Assembly: GCA_037074705.1 (NCBI GenBank)
Contig: CM073596.1
Location: 20,418,501-20,482,500 of the forward strand
DNA length: 64,000 nucleotides
Direction: 5' to 3'
From: Zhengitettix transpicula
Lineage: Eukaryota > Arthropoda > Insecta > Orthoptera > Tetrigidae
Shown here: in pieces, positions 36,840 to 48,726 of the stretch
Numbering within the stretch: position 1 is the first letter of the stretch
Layout of the letters: every line of letters begins with the position of its first letter
Made by a program: the position numbers and the translations under genes
Notes under the pieces: generated by a model
Seen by the model: only the letters and a program-made list of their open reading frames with translations
The model's database searches: none
What the model was told of the DNA's origin: nothing

Positions 36840-37795
36840 TTTTTACAGGTAGAATCAGATGTTTATGTCCATGGCTTTGGAACCCTTTATTACAATGTCG
36901 TTTTTAAGTCTACAGTCTTTTTTTTGGATGAAAACAATGCTTGTAATATATACGACGGGAGAATATACGTATCCAAACATTATTTAAAAAGATAAATATG
37001 GAAAAAAATGTCAGAAATAAAATGAATAACGTTTCAATGTTCAATAAAGATCGAACTTGGAAACAAAAAGAGATTGATGAAATATTTCCCGGACCGATAC
37101 AACACTGCTCGGTAATTTAAACAGACGTTACTTATATTATTTTTGTACCAAAGAAATGGCTCATGAAAATAATTCTGAATTAAACGTTTTAGTTAAATTA
37201 TATATTTGAATATCATACGAACTGAGTCAACTGGCACAGTATTTTCCTGAAACAGGATATCAGGAATACCTCCTTTGTGAGAGTTATACGTGAATGTGTT
37301 CACACATCAAAGTTTCCTTGACTTCTCTATCTCAAGTTCAATCCAATACAATTTTTTTAAAAATTCAGGAAACTTTACAATCTATAGATTTTTCAGTTGT
37401 GATATATGTAAATGTTATATTATACTATATATATCCTGTGGAGCATTTTGTTTCACCTCCTGTACTTATGTTTTTTATTGGTTATTAATTTGGTCTCTTT
37501 TTTTATTGACGATGTTGGACGCGAGGTGGAGGAAAGTCAGCTGTATCAAATATTAAAGGGTTGGGGTGAATTGTCTATTTTATGTTGTAGATGTATTTGA
37601 TTATTTTTGGTGGAAATATATGGAATATTGAGGTCATTATGGATTCGGCAATTGAACAGTTTGTGATATAACGAAGGATTTTATTTCGAGATATTTGGAT
37701 CTTGTTGACGTGTGTTTTGGCCGCGGAACGTCAAATGATGCAGCCGTACTTCCAGTACGGAGAAATAAGTGATATATAAAGTAATTTTTTTCTCC
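36840..37795 (-). mobile_element. LINE 3' fragment with decayed RT C terminus, copy 2
   Basis: Collinear with 9.42-10.4 kb over its length. The minus strand at 37791-37670 reads LLYISLISPYWKYGC, a stop, then AAKTHVNKIQ and ILRYITN, matching copy 1. Copy 2 lacks most of the second internal repeat. It ends about 77 bases before the acceptor of Pitx exon 2, so the retrotransposon fragment lies right at the 3' splice region. Confidence 0.65.
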
Positions 37796-37872
37796 AATAC
37801 AATGGTAGAGGAGTCGAGCGACCGCGGGTCTGAATTATGCGAGTGCAGCAGAGTCCCTGGGTCTTGTTGCAG

Positions 37873-37983
37873 TGTGGGCGGAGACGGGAGACTTCAGAGA
37901 CAACGCGCACTCCATGACCGTGGCCGCCATGGACCACAGTCAGCTCAGCTTCCCGGCCAGGAGCAGGACCCGTGACAGGAAAG
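37873..37983 (+). CDS. Ptx1: Pitx/Ptx1 homeobox protein, coding exon 2
   Basis: A 111-bp exon between a good acceptor (gggtcttgttgcag) and a strong donor (aaag before gtgagc). It enters in phase 1 and leaves in phase 1. Its two first bases complete a Val codon with the last G of exon 1. It then encodes 36 residues, beginning WAETGDFRDNAHSMTVAAMD and ending in a basic run with RSRTRDRK. The last G forms a Gly codon with exon 3. The frame is open throughout. Function of this part is not known to me; the basic end could help nuclear localisation. It is a low-complexity-free linker between the His-rich N terminus and the acidic linker before the homeodomain. Its length, phase and splice sites make it convincing; use in all transcripts is not known. 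Confidence 0.75.
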
Positions 37984-38215
37984 GTGAGCCTCGCATGCTT
38001 CACACACCCTCTCCTCATCCCAGACGACCTGCAAATACCCGTAGATGTAGTCCAACCTATCATGGGTGGGATACGTTCGTAAGTTATTTTTCTATATATG
38101 TCAGTCCATTATACTCCTCAATCGTCAAACCTTGAACCTAAAGCAAATAACTGACACCCTATCACGAGCCTTTTTTTTGTATTTACTCGCAATTAAACTG
38201 AAGTATCAGTTTTTT

Positions 38216-38440
38216 AAGCTGGCCTGCTGTGGTATAGCGGTCAGCATGACCGCCTGGTTTCAGAGGTCCCGGGTTAGAATCACGGCACGGGCATGCATGT
38301 GTGCTCGTCATGGCCATAAAAACTGTGGTTAAGGCTGCAGGAAAATCGTTATATAACCTCGTGACACTCGTAATTGCAGTGTGGCAGCCATCCTGTTAGT
38401 GCCAAAGCTCTCAATGGTCTGAGGACCCAATGATAATATA
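38216..38440 (+). mobile_element. tRNA-derived SINE (family G)
   Basis: The head has a box-A-like tagcggtcagcatgacc and a box-B-like gggttagaatcacgg about 35 bases on, then gtgctcgtcatggccataaa, cctcgtgacactcgtaattg and aatggtctgaggacccaatg, ending in an AT-rich repeat-like tail (aatgataatataatc). This is standard tRNA-SINE architecture. It lies 230 bases after exon 2. Confidence 0.75.
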
Positions 38441-38624
38441 ATCATCAGTATTTTCAGTCAATTTTCTAAATCACTGGAATAGTTACTTTAATTATTATTC
38501 TTGAATCTTTGATTAATAAGTCGGAATACTAAACACAGCTTATTTTCATTTATTATTTATTAAATAAATTTTTAGGCCTGGGAAATTACAGTTATGAAAA
38601 TTTAAAATAATATTATATACGATT

Positions 38625-38860
38625 TGTAGATAAGTAACAAGCCAACTTGGGGTCTTGGATATGTCATTCCAAGTTAGAAACGAGAGAAACCGACTAACTT
38701 GTTCCCAATATATTAACGAACGTTTGCCGGCATGATGTTTGGGAAAGATCTGATCATCGGGGAATCTTGGTGTTATGAAATGCAATGAAGAAGTTATGGG
38801 GATTATGATAAGAACGGATATTTAGGTAGTATGTAGAAGACAACTTATGACGATGAGGAA
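38625..38860 (+). repeat. Dispersed repeat, family C, copy 1
   Basis: Contains attccaagttagaaacgaga, aaccgactaacttgt, gccggcatgatgtt, gatctgatcatcgggga and gaacggatatttaggtagta. The same blocks occur in order at 57320-57530. Class unknown. Confidence 0.7.
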
Positions 38861-39299
38861 TCCTGTAGCGGTACTTTCAATCGTTTAGAATTTGGAGAAT
38901 ATTTTGTAGGAGTATGTTAACTACATTGAGAAATCCCTAGCTCTTTCCAAAGGCAACCAACGAACAACATTGAAGAATTATTATATAACGAGCGTTGATG
39001 ATAATGATGAAAGTGCCATTAAGTCATTAATTCTAGTGTAGTTGAAACCGATGCAGTTTTCCATGCAACGGAACATTCATGAATTGTAAATGAAAAAGCT
39101 GATAATAAAGAAGATAAAAATTATCCCCGACTTTATTTATGATAAAAATTTAACTAAGGATATGGCTAGTTGCAGTTCAATGTTTTTTTGAATCGTTCCA
39201 TACCACATATATGTTAATTTTTCCAGGTCCGTTGTTATTTTTGTCACAGCTATTTTGTAACAATTTTTTACATTTTTTGTTCCGGAAAATACATGCAAT

Positions 39300-39680
39300 A
39301 TTACCTCGAAGAATGGTCCGGGCAACGAGGAAAAGTTTTTACCGTCGCAAGTTTCGCAGGCCCGCAGCCGCGGTTATAGACAGAGCAAATCCTCGTCGTG
39401 ATCCTGTCAAAGGACGAGAATCTAATTTCAAGTCCGCCCCCTCCCCGTTGCTTCACCCCGAATCTTTTCCCCTTCTTCAAACACGCAGGCGGATTCCCGT
39501 CCCCGGAGAGGGCCCAGTAGAAGGCGCATATGCTGTAATAGGAAAAGAGATTGTGTTTGTGATACCAAGACCGGGGACGTGAAACTCAATCTATCGGCAT
39601 GTGCTCCCGTCATATGCATACTCAGCGGCGAGGTCGGGGCTTTGCGTCGGATCGAACTCCAGACCATCTTCAGGGACTCA
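39300..39680. promoter_or_regulatory. GC-rich intronic island
   Basis: CpG-rich stretch in intron 2 with ccgcagccgcggttat, gcggattcccgtccccggag and cagcggcgaggtcggg. A 123-codon Arg- and Pro-rich frame (39211-39582) crosses it but has no domain. Candidate cis-regulatory island. Confidence 0.35.
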
Positions 39681-40013
39681 CACCTTCCTAGTAGGCTAAC
39701 ATACAGTATTCTCTTAGGCCGAACGAAATTTCATTCATTTCTAAAGTAAACCACAGAACCAATCCCTATAAGTGCGCTATCTGTTGTCGAATAAGTTTTC
39801 AGTGAGGCAGTTACCGTTATACTTTTCACTATAAATAATACACTTGTGTCAAATAACTACAAGACTACATAACAAAAATTGAGTTACATTCGAAAAACAT
39901 CGACCAACATGGCTAAGCGCGGAGGATCAGTGGGTATGTTCATTACATTTCCGACAAGTAATAAAGCCCAGCTAAATTAAAATACTTCGATCGCCTTCAA
40001 AACACAGACTACT

Positions 40014-40195
40014 GTAAAATGTAGCCGTGGCTGCAACCTTGTGACACTTTTACGATTTATTGTTTAATTATTTCTACACCTTTATAAACTCTCGGCGCAT
40101 AATATCTTCTACATAGGTTCGTCCTAAAATTGCCTAAAAGGAAAAAAAAAGACGCGAATATATGGAAAATTAAATCGTGTTCTTGGGTAAATTTG
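40014..40195. repeat. Dispersed repeat, family E, copy 1
   Basis: Contains ggctgcaaccttgtgacact, ttttacgatttattgtttaa, cctttataaactctcggcgc, atcttctacataggttcgtc and aaaattaaatcgtgttct. The same blocks occur in order at 44305-44500. Class unknown. Confidence 0.7.
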
Positions 40196-40382
40196 TACAT
40201 CCCCCGCAGAAATTTAAACAACTAATAAATTATTATTCTGCAGTTGAAGGTTCAGAACAACAAATTTTAGACAATTTCTAATCATATTTTTTAACGTTTA
40301 TTTCCACTTATTCAGGCAAACAATTCATCAACATATATTTTATAGTATGATTGTAAAGGAAAAATTAATTAGAATGATTTTC

Positions 40383-40385
<3 letters not shown>

Positions 40386-40420
<35 letters not shown>
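40386..40420. repeat. (TA)n microsatellite
   Basis: Uninterrupted TA dinucleotide tract. A shorter one is at 41291-41310, so the two bracket the unusual module at 40.8-41.24 kb. Confidence 0.9.
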
Positions 40421-40422
<2 letters not shown>

Positions 40423-40799
40423 AATAATTTAAAATAACTTATGGTTGTGGCTAAATAAAAATATTTATTTGAACAATTAAACAAAATTTATTAAAGTTTT
40501 AAATACAATAAAAAATTACACAATAATATTTAGAATCTCAGGGTCTTTACTGGGTTTGATAAATGGGTGACTTGAATTTACAATAATTTATAATTACATT
40601 TAGCCTTTATTGAATTTAATTCGTCTAAACCTCGACGAATTTTGTTGCGGATGACAATAAGATTACAGATTGAATTTAAATTAACTAACAAAACAATTAA
40701 AGAAATGAATAATTAAAGAAAAGAAATAATTGAAGAACGATCTGACGTATCTTAAAGAAATGGTTTACAAATAAATTTTAGAGTTTTTTTACTTACGGC

Positions 40800-41240
40800 C
40801 GACCAGGTCTCAATTTTGGTGTTTTCTGTGCACACGTTTTTGGGGATATCACTGAATTTAAATTGGTTACAAAACACTGTCGAAACTTTAGGTTCTCTCA
40901 GCTGGAAACGGCTACTCCTTCCGAATCAATGGTCAGTCAGATTATTACCAACTTTCTCTCGATGACATTGGTGACGGTCTCTTTACTTATTGAGTATTTA
41001 CTGCGGCATGACTTATTAGGTTACTGTTTGTGGCAGACAAACCACTGAGTTGAAACCTTTTACTTGTTTCAACCTGCAGCGTCTGTAGATGTATATTTGT
41101 CCGCCGTCCGACTTGCCACTGAACTCTTTCGCTTCTCCCCGTTGACTGTCTCTTCGTCTCGTAGATTTTTGACTGCGTACGTCTCAACAATGGTTCTTTT
41201 GTCTCGCCGCCTGTGTCGCCGTGTATGCTTTATATACTCT
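40800..41240 (-). promoter_or_regulatory. Minus-strand promoter-like module, possibly a solo LTR
   Basis: On the minus strand a TATATAAAG box (41236-41228) is followed by about 350 bases of purine-rich, GC-richer leader, very unlike the AT-rich surroundings. The 67-codon minus frame at 41190-40987 has no domain. The pattern (TATA then leader) resembles the U3-R border of a Gypsy-type LTR, but I found no TG..CA ends, primer-binding site or target duplication. It could equally be a host promoter or enhancer. Confidence 0.25.
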
Positions 41241-41419
41241 AATAATGAGTCCTTTACTTTGCAATTATAACAATGGATTAATTACTACAATATATATATA
41301 TATATATATTGTAATATTCAATTTTATTAGGGAAGTTAACAAAGTGCCCACATGTTGTGGCGCTAAATTATGTGTTATTCAAAATCATACAATAATAAAA
41401 ATGTCGCCACGTTGCAGTC

Positions 41420-42365
41420 AAATTATGTAGTATCCAAATTAATAAAAGGAAAAGATAATTTGTAGGATTTTTCCCTGAATTTCAACAATTTTTTTAAATG
41501 ATAACAAAAATATTTATTAGAATTTCGATTTAGTTTAATTTTTGTCCATACCTTTTTTAAAATAATATATTTCTACAACTTAAATGATACTCATAACCTC
41601 ACAGCCGCTTACTGGGCCTCTAATAATGCTAGTGATTTGCAATTTCCCCCAATAAAGTTACAAAAGAAATACAAATTAAATTTTACAATAACAAAATTGT
41701 ATAAAAGAATCTAACAAAAAACTGACGGTAAATTATGTTTATTAAAATTTTCAAAATAATGTTTACACGTAGCAATTTATTAAGCGCCGCTTTGGTGCCG
41801 AATTGAGCACTCCACAGTTATTTTATTTTAAAGGAAATATTTAATTAACAGGCCATAACACTGATTGCTATATCATTTCACATCACAAAATTCCGGAGCC
41901 TCTCTAATAATAAAGTTCACAAACTTCTCAAAACATTATCGTTTGCACTCTAAACCAGACTCGTACTCTTTCGTCATGACCAACACTTGTCAGCCTCTCA
42001 AAACCAACTCAGACTCGCCATGACCACCCTGGTCGGGCTCCAAAAACACACAGGCTCGTACAACAGACTGAATGTTTCCGCCAATAACATACACTTTTCC
42101 GACAATAATCGCGTAGAAACATTTTCTGGGCCTGCATTCTTGAGCCAAACATGGATCTGGCCCCAATAATTACACCGACATTAATATTAAAGAAAAATTT
42201 AAGTTAAACGTGCATTACAAACTGTTGATCTCTACAATATGTACAGTTGTCCACCCAAAAAAAAGTAATATATTTATATATATTACTTTATTGGGGGGGA
42301 CTGACTGACTAACATTCAGAGAGATTTTAACTCAGCAGGGATGATTAAAAAACTTAAGTCTGAGA
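41420..42365. other. AT-rich intron 2, nothing recognised
   Basis: Includes a hairpin (aagtaatata / tatattactt, about 42265-42292). Otherwise I see no gene or repeat family. Confidence 0.4.
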
Positions 42366-42615
42366 TCCAAAATGTGACCCCGGTTCTGGACCTCCAGTGC
42401 ACTTCGGTTTATTATTATTATTTGATGGTTCGACGGCCCGTTGAGGACCTTGGCCGACCGGGACAATAGCCACTGTGGTCTTACGCGACACATTCTGGAT
42501 TTAGGAATGATACGTGTACAGTGTGTAGATTCTCCCTCATCGTTAACCCTTTTTGTCGAGACCACGATGAATACAAACATCCATGTCCATACCGGAATGC
42601 GAACCCGGAACTTCT
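42366..42615 (-). mobile_element. SINE-like element, tRNA-derived, 5' end unclear
   Basis: On the minus strand a box-B-like gggttcgcattccggtatgg is followed by acatggatgtttgtattc, gtcccggtcggccaaggtcc and tcaacgggccgtcgaacca, and then a short ATA-repeat tail (aaataataataataaa). This layout matches insect tRNA-SINEs. No clear A box is seen upstream. A 154-codon minus frame and a 141-codon plus frame cross it and are incidental. Confidence 0.5.
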
Positions 42616-42999
42616 GTAAAGTTCGGTTATCACATTTTATTGCAGATGATATGAGGAAGGAACTAGCAACCTTGGATAATTCAGAATTCTCGGAAGTGGA
42701 AACCAGAAGAATCAACGACAATACAGTGTCCTTCATGTTTTTATTAAGACGATTTAAACAGGATCCTCTTCGGAAACGTATCGGGGAAGGTAACAAAAAA
42801 TTGATACTACACGAAGCTGCAAAGAGAAAGAATACGGGTCTTAACCTACAGGTTGCAGCTAAATAAAAGTAAATATAGGCAGCTTTATCTTCTTCCCAGA
42901 GTAATATATATTGTTTTTAGCTCGCCTCCTGTTTCCCAGGTGCTCGGGATTTGTTTGGGAGGTGTGGCTGCCATCCTATTTTTCCTCGAGGTTTGCCTA

Positions 43000-43190
43000 T
43001 CCCTCGCGGCTCTGTTTACGTCGTCATTGCTCCCAGAGGGCGGTAATCTCCTGGAAAAACATGAGCGATAATCTTCGTGCGGAAGAATGCTTCTGTAGCG
43101 TCGTCGCAGCCTTGCTAAACTTGTCCGCGCGGTTTACCGTGGGAAACGTGCAAATCGTTGGCGAAGCTAAGCATTCACGAATATAACTTC
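43000..43190. promoter_or_regulatory. GC-rich intronic island
   Basis: Short CpG-rich island (tccctcgcggctctgtttac, cagagggcggtaatctcctg, tccgcgcggtttaccgtggg) in intron 2. Candidate regulatory element by composition. Confidence 0.3.
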
Positions 43191-44034
43191 AGGAAACTTC
43201 CGTCTTAAATACGCAAACAATTCAAACTTGAAAATAAAATACGTATTTCATGTATATTAAAAAACTAAAGCACACCCCATGAATATTAAAAAATAAAGCA
43301 TACCCCAGAACATCGGAGCATGAAAGTCGATTTTAGGATTTTTCTAAAACTACCTGGTCCTTGAATTCAGAACTACGTGTTTTTTTTAACCATGATCATG
43401 TCACCACATGAGGTACAGACCAGCCATCATTTATCAGTAGGATGGTCTGTAACCACGGACGTCACTTTAAATGTACTCTCATGAAGCCACGGCCGATATT
43501 TTTTCCTCCTGAATTACCGATCCCACTCTTATCTATAACTTACGAACATTTAAAGTCCAAGGTTCTGAACTAAAAATTCCTGTTGGAATCTGTCAGATAT
43601 TATCTGAAAATATATCACTCCAAACACAGGTTCTTCATTTCATTTCCGACAGTTTTATACAATTCCGCACTTCACGCGATTCAACGTTTGGAATTTCCAG
43701 GTTACACTCCCATCATTACTGTGCTTCAAACAGAGTTTTCTGATTAACAATTCAGTGTTGAAATTAAATATTTCTCGTTACTGAATGATCTTAGATCTGA
43801 TGCCTTCTTTGCTGCACTCGTCTCTTGCTCGTCTCATCATTTAATTGCTAATGTCTTTCACTTCTCCCACAGCATAGGAACTAAGTTAAATATTAGTTAG
43901 GTTAGTATTTATAATTCTCCTTGGTCAGTCGATATTTTTAAACCGAAATTGGCCAGGAAAAGATACTACAATTCAAGAATAGAATAAATTATTTGAAACA
44001 TAGCAAAAGAGTCTGTGAAACTTAAAGGACTAGG

Positions 44035-44120
44035 ATGGAAGTATATTTACCGTTAAATAGCAAGTTGGAGGTACCGGGTTCGATTCTCGGCCCGGCGAGA
44101 TTTTTCGATTCCAATCATTC
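44035..44120 (+). mobile_element. tRNA-derived SINE fragment (family B)
   Basis: Contains a box-B-like gggttcgattctcggcccgg followed by cgagatttttcgattccaat, the plus-strand version of the tail at 47.6 kb. The A-box half is missing. Confidence 0.5.
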
Positions 44121-44304
44121 AATTATTTTAAAATTATTTCACACATTTACTTCCTTCAATAATATTTATCAAGTTTTATTCTTACACATTGGATTCAAAG
44201 TTGCTTCAAATTATTATATAAATTTATAATCTTCAATTTATAATTATTGAGTATTGTTGAAACACTAAATTCTAACTTGATGCCATTACTGATTTTTTTT
44301 TTAC

Positions 44305-44500
44305 AAAAGCTTTGCCTGCAACCTTGCGACACTCTTTTACGATTTATTGTTTAATTCTATCTACGCCTTTATAAACTCTCGGCGCTATCAACATTTAGCA
44401 AAATATCTTCTACATAGGTTCGTCCTAAAATTTCCAGAAAGGAAAAAATGGACGCCAAAATATGGAAAACGAAATCGTGTTCTACGTGTTTCTCTAAAAT
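44305..44500. repeat. Dispersed repeat, family E, copy 2
   Basis: Same order of blocks as 40014-40195 with an extra tatcaacatttagcaaaata insertion or retention at about 44387-44405. Class unknown. Confidence 0.7.
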
Positions 44501-44826
44501 GTTGTTGTCTATTGGTTTTTCAAAATAATAATTTTCTTCAAAAAGAACACTCATTGGTTTCTTTTTGCATTTTCGAAGGTTTTCAAGGACTACAGAAATA
44601 TTGTTTCTACTTCAAGATTCTTTACAATTTTTTAGTTTATTTTGAGACGCTAATATCATTATATAATTTTAAAATTGTGAATTGTCTATCATTAAAGAAT
44701 TACATTCGTCTTGTTTTAAATTGTCAAAACTTTCGTGAGAGTTACGATGATGTTCAAATTACAAGTTTTTATTTCTCTTCGGATCTTTATTTTTTTCAGT
44801 CGTAACGTTTATAAACACGTTAAATT

Positions 44827-45384
44827 TCAGATCAATTTCCACCTTCTTAACTTTCCTTCATAATTCACTTCTGCAGCCGTTCGACCTAAAACTGTTTCCA
44901 AAATGTATGCACTAGCAAAAAACTGAAATATGAAGACTTTCTGTGTTTTTTGGGTGTTTTCATTTCTTTCGTATTGTTCCGCGGGCAAAAATCGGTCACC
45001 GTCGAACACCGTATGCAGTAATTTCACAATTGAGTGCAGAAATGAGTCGAGACTAGTGTTTTTGGCATCTAAGTCCGCATTCGCCGTGTACATACGTACT
45101 TGTCCAAATGAGCCAGATAAATCTGGCACTAGTTTCAGCCGGGGAGGTTTCGTCGCGTAAATTGCACCCCAGCCAGAGTAAGAACGGCAGCTAATAGCAT
45201 AACGAGCCACATAAATTAGCGCGCCCTTCCAGATGCGTTCCCAAGATAGAAGCCGACACTGAAATAAGACGAGTGGCTGGCTCTCCGATTTATCGCGAGG
45301 GATTCGGCGCCATTTCCAGTGTTGACAAAACCCGGGCCGCTTACTTATGAACACGGCGCCTCGAGACGCTTTATAAATTTTCAC
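44827..45384 (-). other. Unassigned 185-codon open reading frame
   Basis: The longest minus-strand frame in the window. No domain, signal peptide or obvious membrane segment is visible; composition is mixed (Arg-, Ser- and Tyr-rich). Its first two thirds lie on a GC-richer island (about 45100-45400) where stops are rare. Its far end (44880-44985) loosely resembles repeat family E. I doubt that it is a gene. No splice or promoter evidence supports one. Confidence 0.12.
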
Positions 45385-45400
45385 ATTCGGAAAGAATTAG
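45100..45400. promoter_or_regulatory. GC-rich intronic island
   Basis: Contains agccggggaggtttcgtcgc, aattagcgcgcccttcc, gatttatcgcgagggattcg and aacacggcgcctcgag in intron 2. Candidate cis-regulatory element. The DNA from 45540 to 47435 is AT-rich and shows nothing recognisable. Confidence 0.33.
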
Positions 45401-47439
45401 TACATCCCATTGTTCTGCAGCGCGTTACCTACTGTAAACAGGCTCGCCTCCAAGAATTTGTTTTACAGCTTTTTGTCTGCCACGGACGTGTTATTAGCTT
45501 TGTAGTACTTGTTAACAGCTAAATCCAGAGTCAATAACACAGGGTAACATAATTACCCAGTCTAAGCAATCTAAGAACCATCGTTAATAATTCTCTTGCA
45601 CTTCTATAACTATTCACGTCGGTTCTTTAATCATTCTGTAAGAACGAAACCGTAACTTCAACTTTGGAAATTAATTAGCTAATATAGTGCCAAATGAAAT
45701 CTTTAAAATAATTTCAATAATGATATTACACAGCAGTGAAAATCGACTTACTAAAATACAGAGTGTAGGATATTAAGATTGGAATTTAATGATAAGATCA
45801 GCAAACCAGCGTAACTGCTCACGATCCGCAGCATTTTTTTTATTAAAATCATCCATAGTGCTCTTTATATACTCAATTTTTAAAGACCTTATGTACCATT
45901 ATTCCCGAAAAATTATTAGTTTAAATTTTTGTTTGAGATAATTCCGCATTAGTCTAGTATAAATTTACTGCATTAAAAGTGCCCAAAAATCAACGAACAT
46001 CGCGGAAAAAATTGAAACGACTATTTGTTGAGTGAAAACTCAAACACAATTTTTATATTTCACTCAAACTTATACGATTTACGTTTATTCATTTAATAAT
46101 AGAGTCTACTCGAATACAAATCTTCTTTTACATTTAGGCTACCTCTCGGTTGTTCTTTCTGCTGCGTACAGTCGAAATATCTGGCAGTCGCCGTTGAAAG
46201 CCAAGACTCTCAACGATAAGAGCAAGATGCATTATATTTGTTAAAAAAATTTACCGAAAACTTCTCGAGATACAAGTGAAAACGCTGAAGTTCATATTGA
46301 ATATTCCTAGTTTCTTAGTGTTTATGAGAACATGAAGCTAATCTGAACATGAATGAATTACAACGACAGAACCAGTTGCGAATAAGAGTGAATGTTCGAC
46401 GGACAGCAATTTAAAAAACGCTACTTTAAATCTGTAATCAATGTGCCAAATTGCATTTGTGATATGCAAGAGTCCAGTACGTCTGATTGACATTATATAG
46501 ATAAGAAAACCGATAAATATGTGGAGTTTAAAACTGAAATGAAAACAAAACAAAATCCTTTTCGCAACAAATACGTGCTTGTAAATAATGGAACAGAAAA
46601 AGGCAGTATTATCAGAAATTTATTGATTTACAGACTATTTAATCTTCGGATACACTTTGTAAGTTCATGAAAACTTATTTCGGCCATTTATAATAGATTA
46701 GACAATTAATTCCCCGGAATAGGTATTAACTTCAATTAGAAATAATAGTCTTAAAACGTGACCATCATACATGGCTTTATACTGTATATATTTTGAGAGG
46801 AATTTACTGATGCACATTTTATCAATACAGTGACACTACTTGATTCGGATAAATTCCAAACATATTTACATCACCTACGTATTCGTTGTACTCGCTGCTC
46901 AGGAAGATAAGCAATCTCAGAAATGTTGTTACGCACAGCGATTAGAACGATGAAACAGCATTCTCTAGTAATCCTTGTGTACCTACTGATTGCAGTCAAC
47001 TCGAGATTACGGTTTCAAGTACTCAGAATCTTCAGTAACAATCGCTAACAAGTCATAGTTATGGTTGCCAGGTGTGACCCTTATCTACATATTTACTTCA
47101 TACTCTGTTAAATTAGCGAATAAAATTATTAACAATGACAGTAGAAAATATTGTATTTATTTATCTTGAATCAGTTCTGTCCCAGAAATATTATATTGAA
47201 CGCTTACTACTTCCCATTTTCTGGTAAGATGAGGCAGGATTTGTGTTTAAACATCAGCAGTAAAATTATATTATAGTTCAATCTGCAATAACTTGATTTC
47301 TGAATGATAAAATCAATAGAATGTATTATTAGTCAATTCATTCATGAACTACAGGACAAAAAATTAAGTTCAGAAAAGGGAGGAAAATTTCAAAACATAA
47401 TTGGGATGATGTGGTTCGTAAAACTGAATTTATATTAAA

Positions 47440-47665
47440 GGATTAGGATAGAAATATCTCGACCGGACCGGGAGTCGAACACAGGACATCCACTTAGTAC
47501 GCGGCACTCTTACCATCTGAGCTATCTCGGTTGACTCCCTGCGATCTGGTGGGCCTGTCTTCTGGCCAATCGGTAGTTAAGACGGTAAGAACATCGCGTA
47601 CTACCTGGGTTCGATTCCCGGTCCGGTCGAGATATTTCCATCCTGATCTTTTAATTCATAGTCTG
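47440..47665. mobile_element. Inverted pair of tRNA-like SINEs (family B)
   Basis: The left half (about 47440-47535) on the minus strand reads agatagctcagatggtaaga (A-box region), cgcgtactaagtggatgtcc, gttcgactcccggtccggtc and gagatatttctatcc. The right half on the plus strand (47556-47665) reads cggtagttaagacggtaaga, catcgcgtacta, ggttcgattcccggtccggt and cgagatatttccatcctgat. The two face outward as an inverted repeat with a short spacer. The T-arm of the left copy is broken (ctgtg against cccgg), so it is not a working tRNA gene. Confidence 0.75.
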
Positions 47666-48029
47666 TAGTGCTCAGCTTCGAATGAAAGAATTTTTATATT
47701 CTTTGAAGATAATTTCTTGTCATGAAAAAATTAAATATAAACTTAGAAACGTTAAATTTTCTTTAACATTGGAAAGAGAAGAAAACCTGAAAATACCGTA
47801 TGTTTGTTTCCAATTATTCCCATTACACTGATTTTGAAACATTGATGTGGAACTTTTTCACATTCCACAATAACACAGTTCTGTCATTTTGTGCGATATT
47901 TTTTCTAATTTGTATTTGATGATATCGTTTCGTCATGAAGATGTAGCATACTGCATATATTTCCGTGACGTTATGGACAATTAAAGAGAAATTTAACGCT
48001 GAGAGCTATGAGTGGAGAAAGAGATATTC

Positions 48030-48250
48030 ACCGGAATGTGGTGTATTTGTTGGGTCACAGAGAAGCAGAGACGTTGCACAGGTACGGAATGGCGGGTCAG
48101 CCTGCGAGGCCTATCTTCAGCTCTTCGCCCTATCTCTAAAGTCTCGCCGCGGACCGATCTGTCTTTGGATCGTGTGACATCGGCTTCCTATGAAGCCTCC
48201 GCTATCTGACACGTTCAAGACTGATGTCGGGCACCCGCCAGACAAAGTGG
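48030..48250. promoter_or_regulatory. GC-richer intronic island
   Basis: Contains ggcgggtcagcctgcgaggc and agtctcgccgcggaccg. ORFs of 65-70 codons overlap without a domain. Candidate regulatory element or old repeat. Confidence 0.25.
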
Positions 48251-48646
48251 AATTGTGAACGCGGGTATACAATTAGACGTCACACCAAGGACAACTCCAA
48301 TAAAACACTCAAACGAAAAAATAAAGCACTCCTCCTAATTAAATAATACTTAAATAACATTTAAAAACAGCACAAGAATAATCCCTTTGAACTAATCGAG
48401 CTGGGGTTTACCCGCGAAGTGACTAAGACTTTAACAACTAAGAAGAAATTGATGCATTGATTGGTGCTAAATGACGGGTAAAAGTGAACGATCTGATCAA
48501 CAGTAAATCAGGAGCGTTGGAAATGAGTGAGAACAGAAACTGATTTGAAATTGGATGACAACTGCCTGTTGCCAGCGGATTCGATGTGAATTTTGGATGA
48601 TTGCAAGGCTACAAAACAACTCTAGTATATTACTTCAATATAATTT

Positions 48647-48726
48647 AATAATATAAAAACACAAAAAATTAACACGACGGTTAGACCTCAATCTATGACT
48701 ACAGCAGGTGTATTATGAATATTTCA
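48647..48726. repeat. Short dispersed repeat, family F, copy 1
   Basis: ataaaaacacaaaaaattaa, cacgacggttagacctcaat and ctatgactacagcaggtgta recur with changes at 49191-49270, about 540 bases away in direct orientation. Confidence 0.65.

Noticed and set aside
42332..42866. 154-codon minus and 141-codon plus frames
   Set aside because: They run through a tRNA-derived SINE and flanking intron; neither has a recognisable domain.
44827..45384. 185-codon minus-strand frame as a host gene
   Set aside because: No domain, no promoter or splice evidence and overlap with a GC-rich island; kept only as an unassigned frame with low confidence.
47459..47535. Possible tRNA gene on the minus strand
   Set aside because: A and B boxes are present, but the T stem does not pair (ctgtg with cccgg) and the acceptor arms do not match; the same sequence recurs as a SINE tail.
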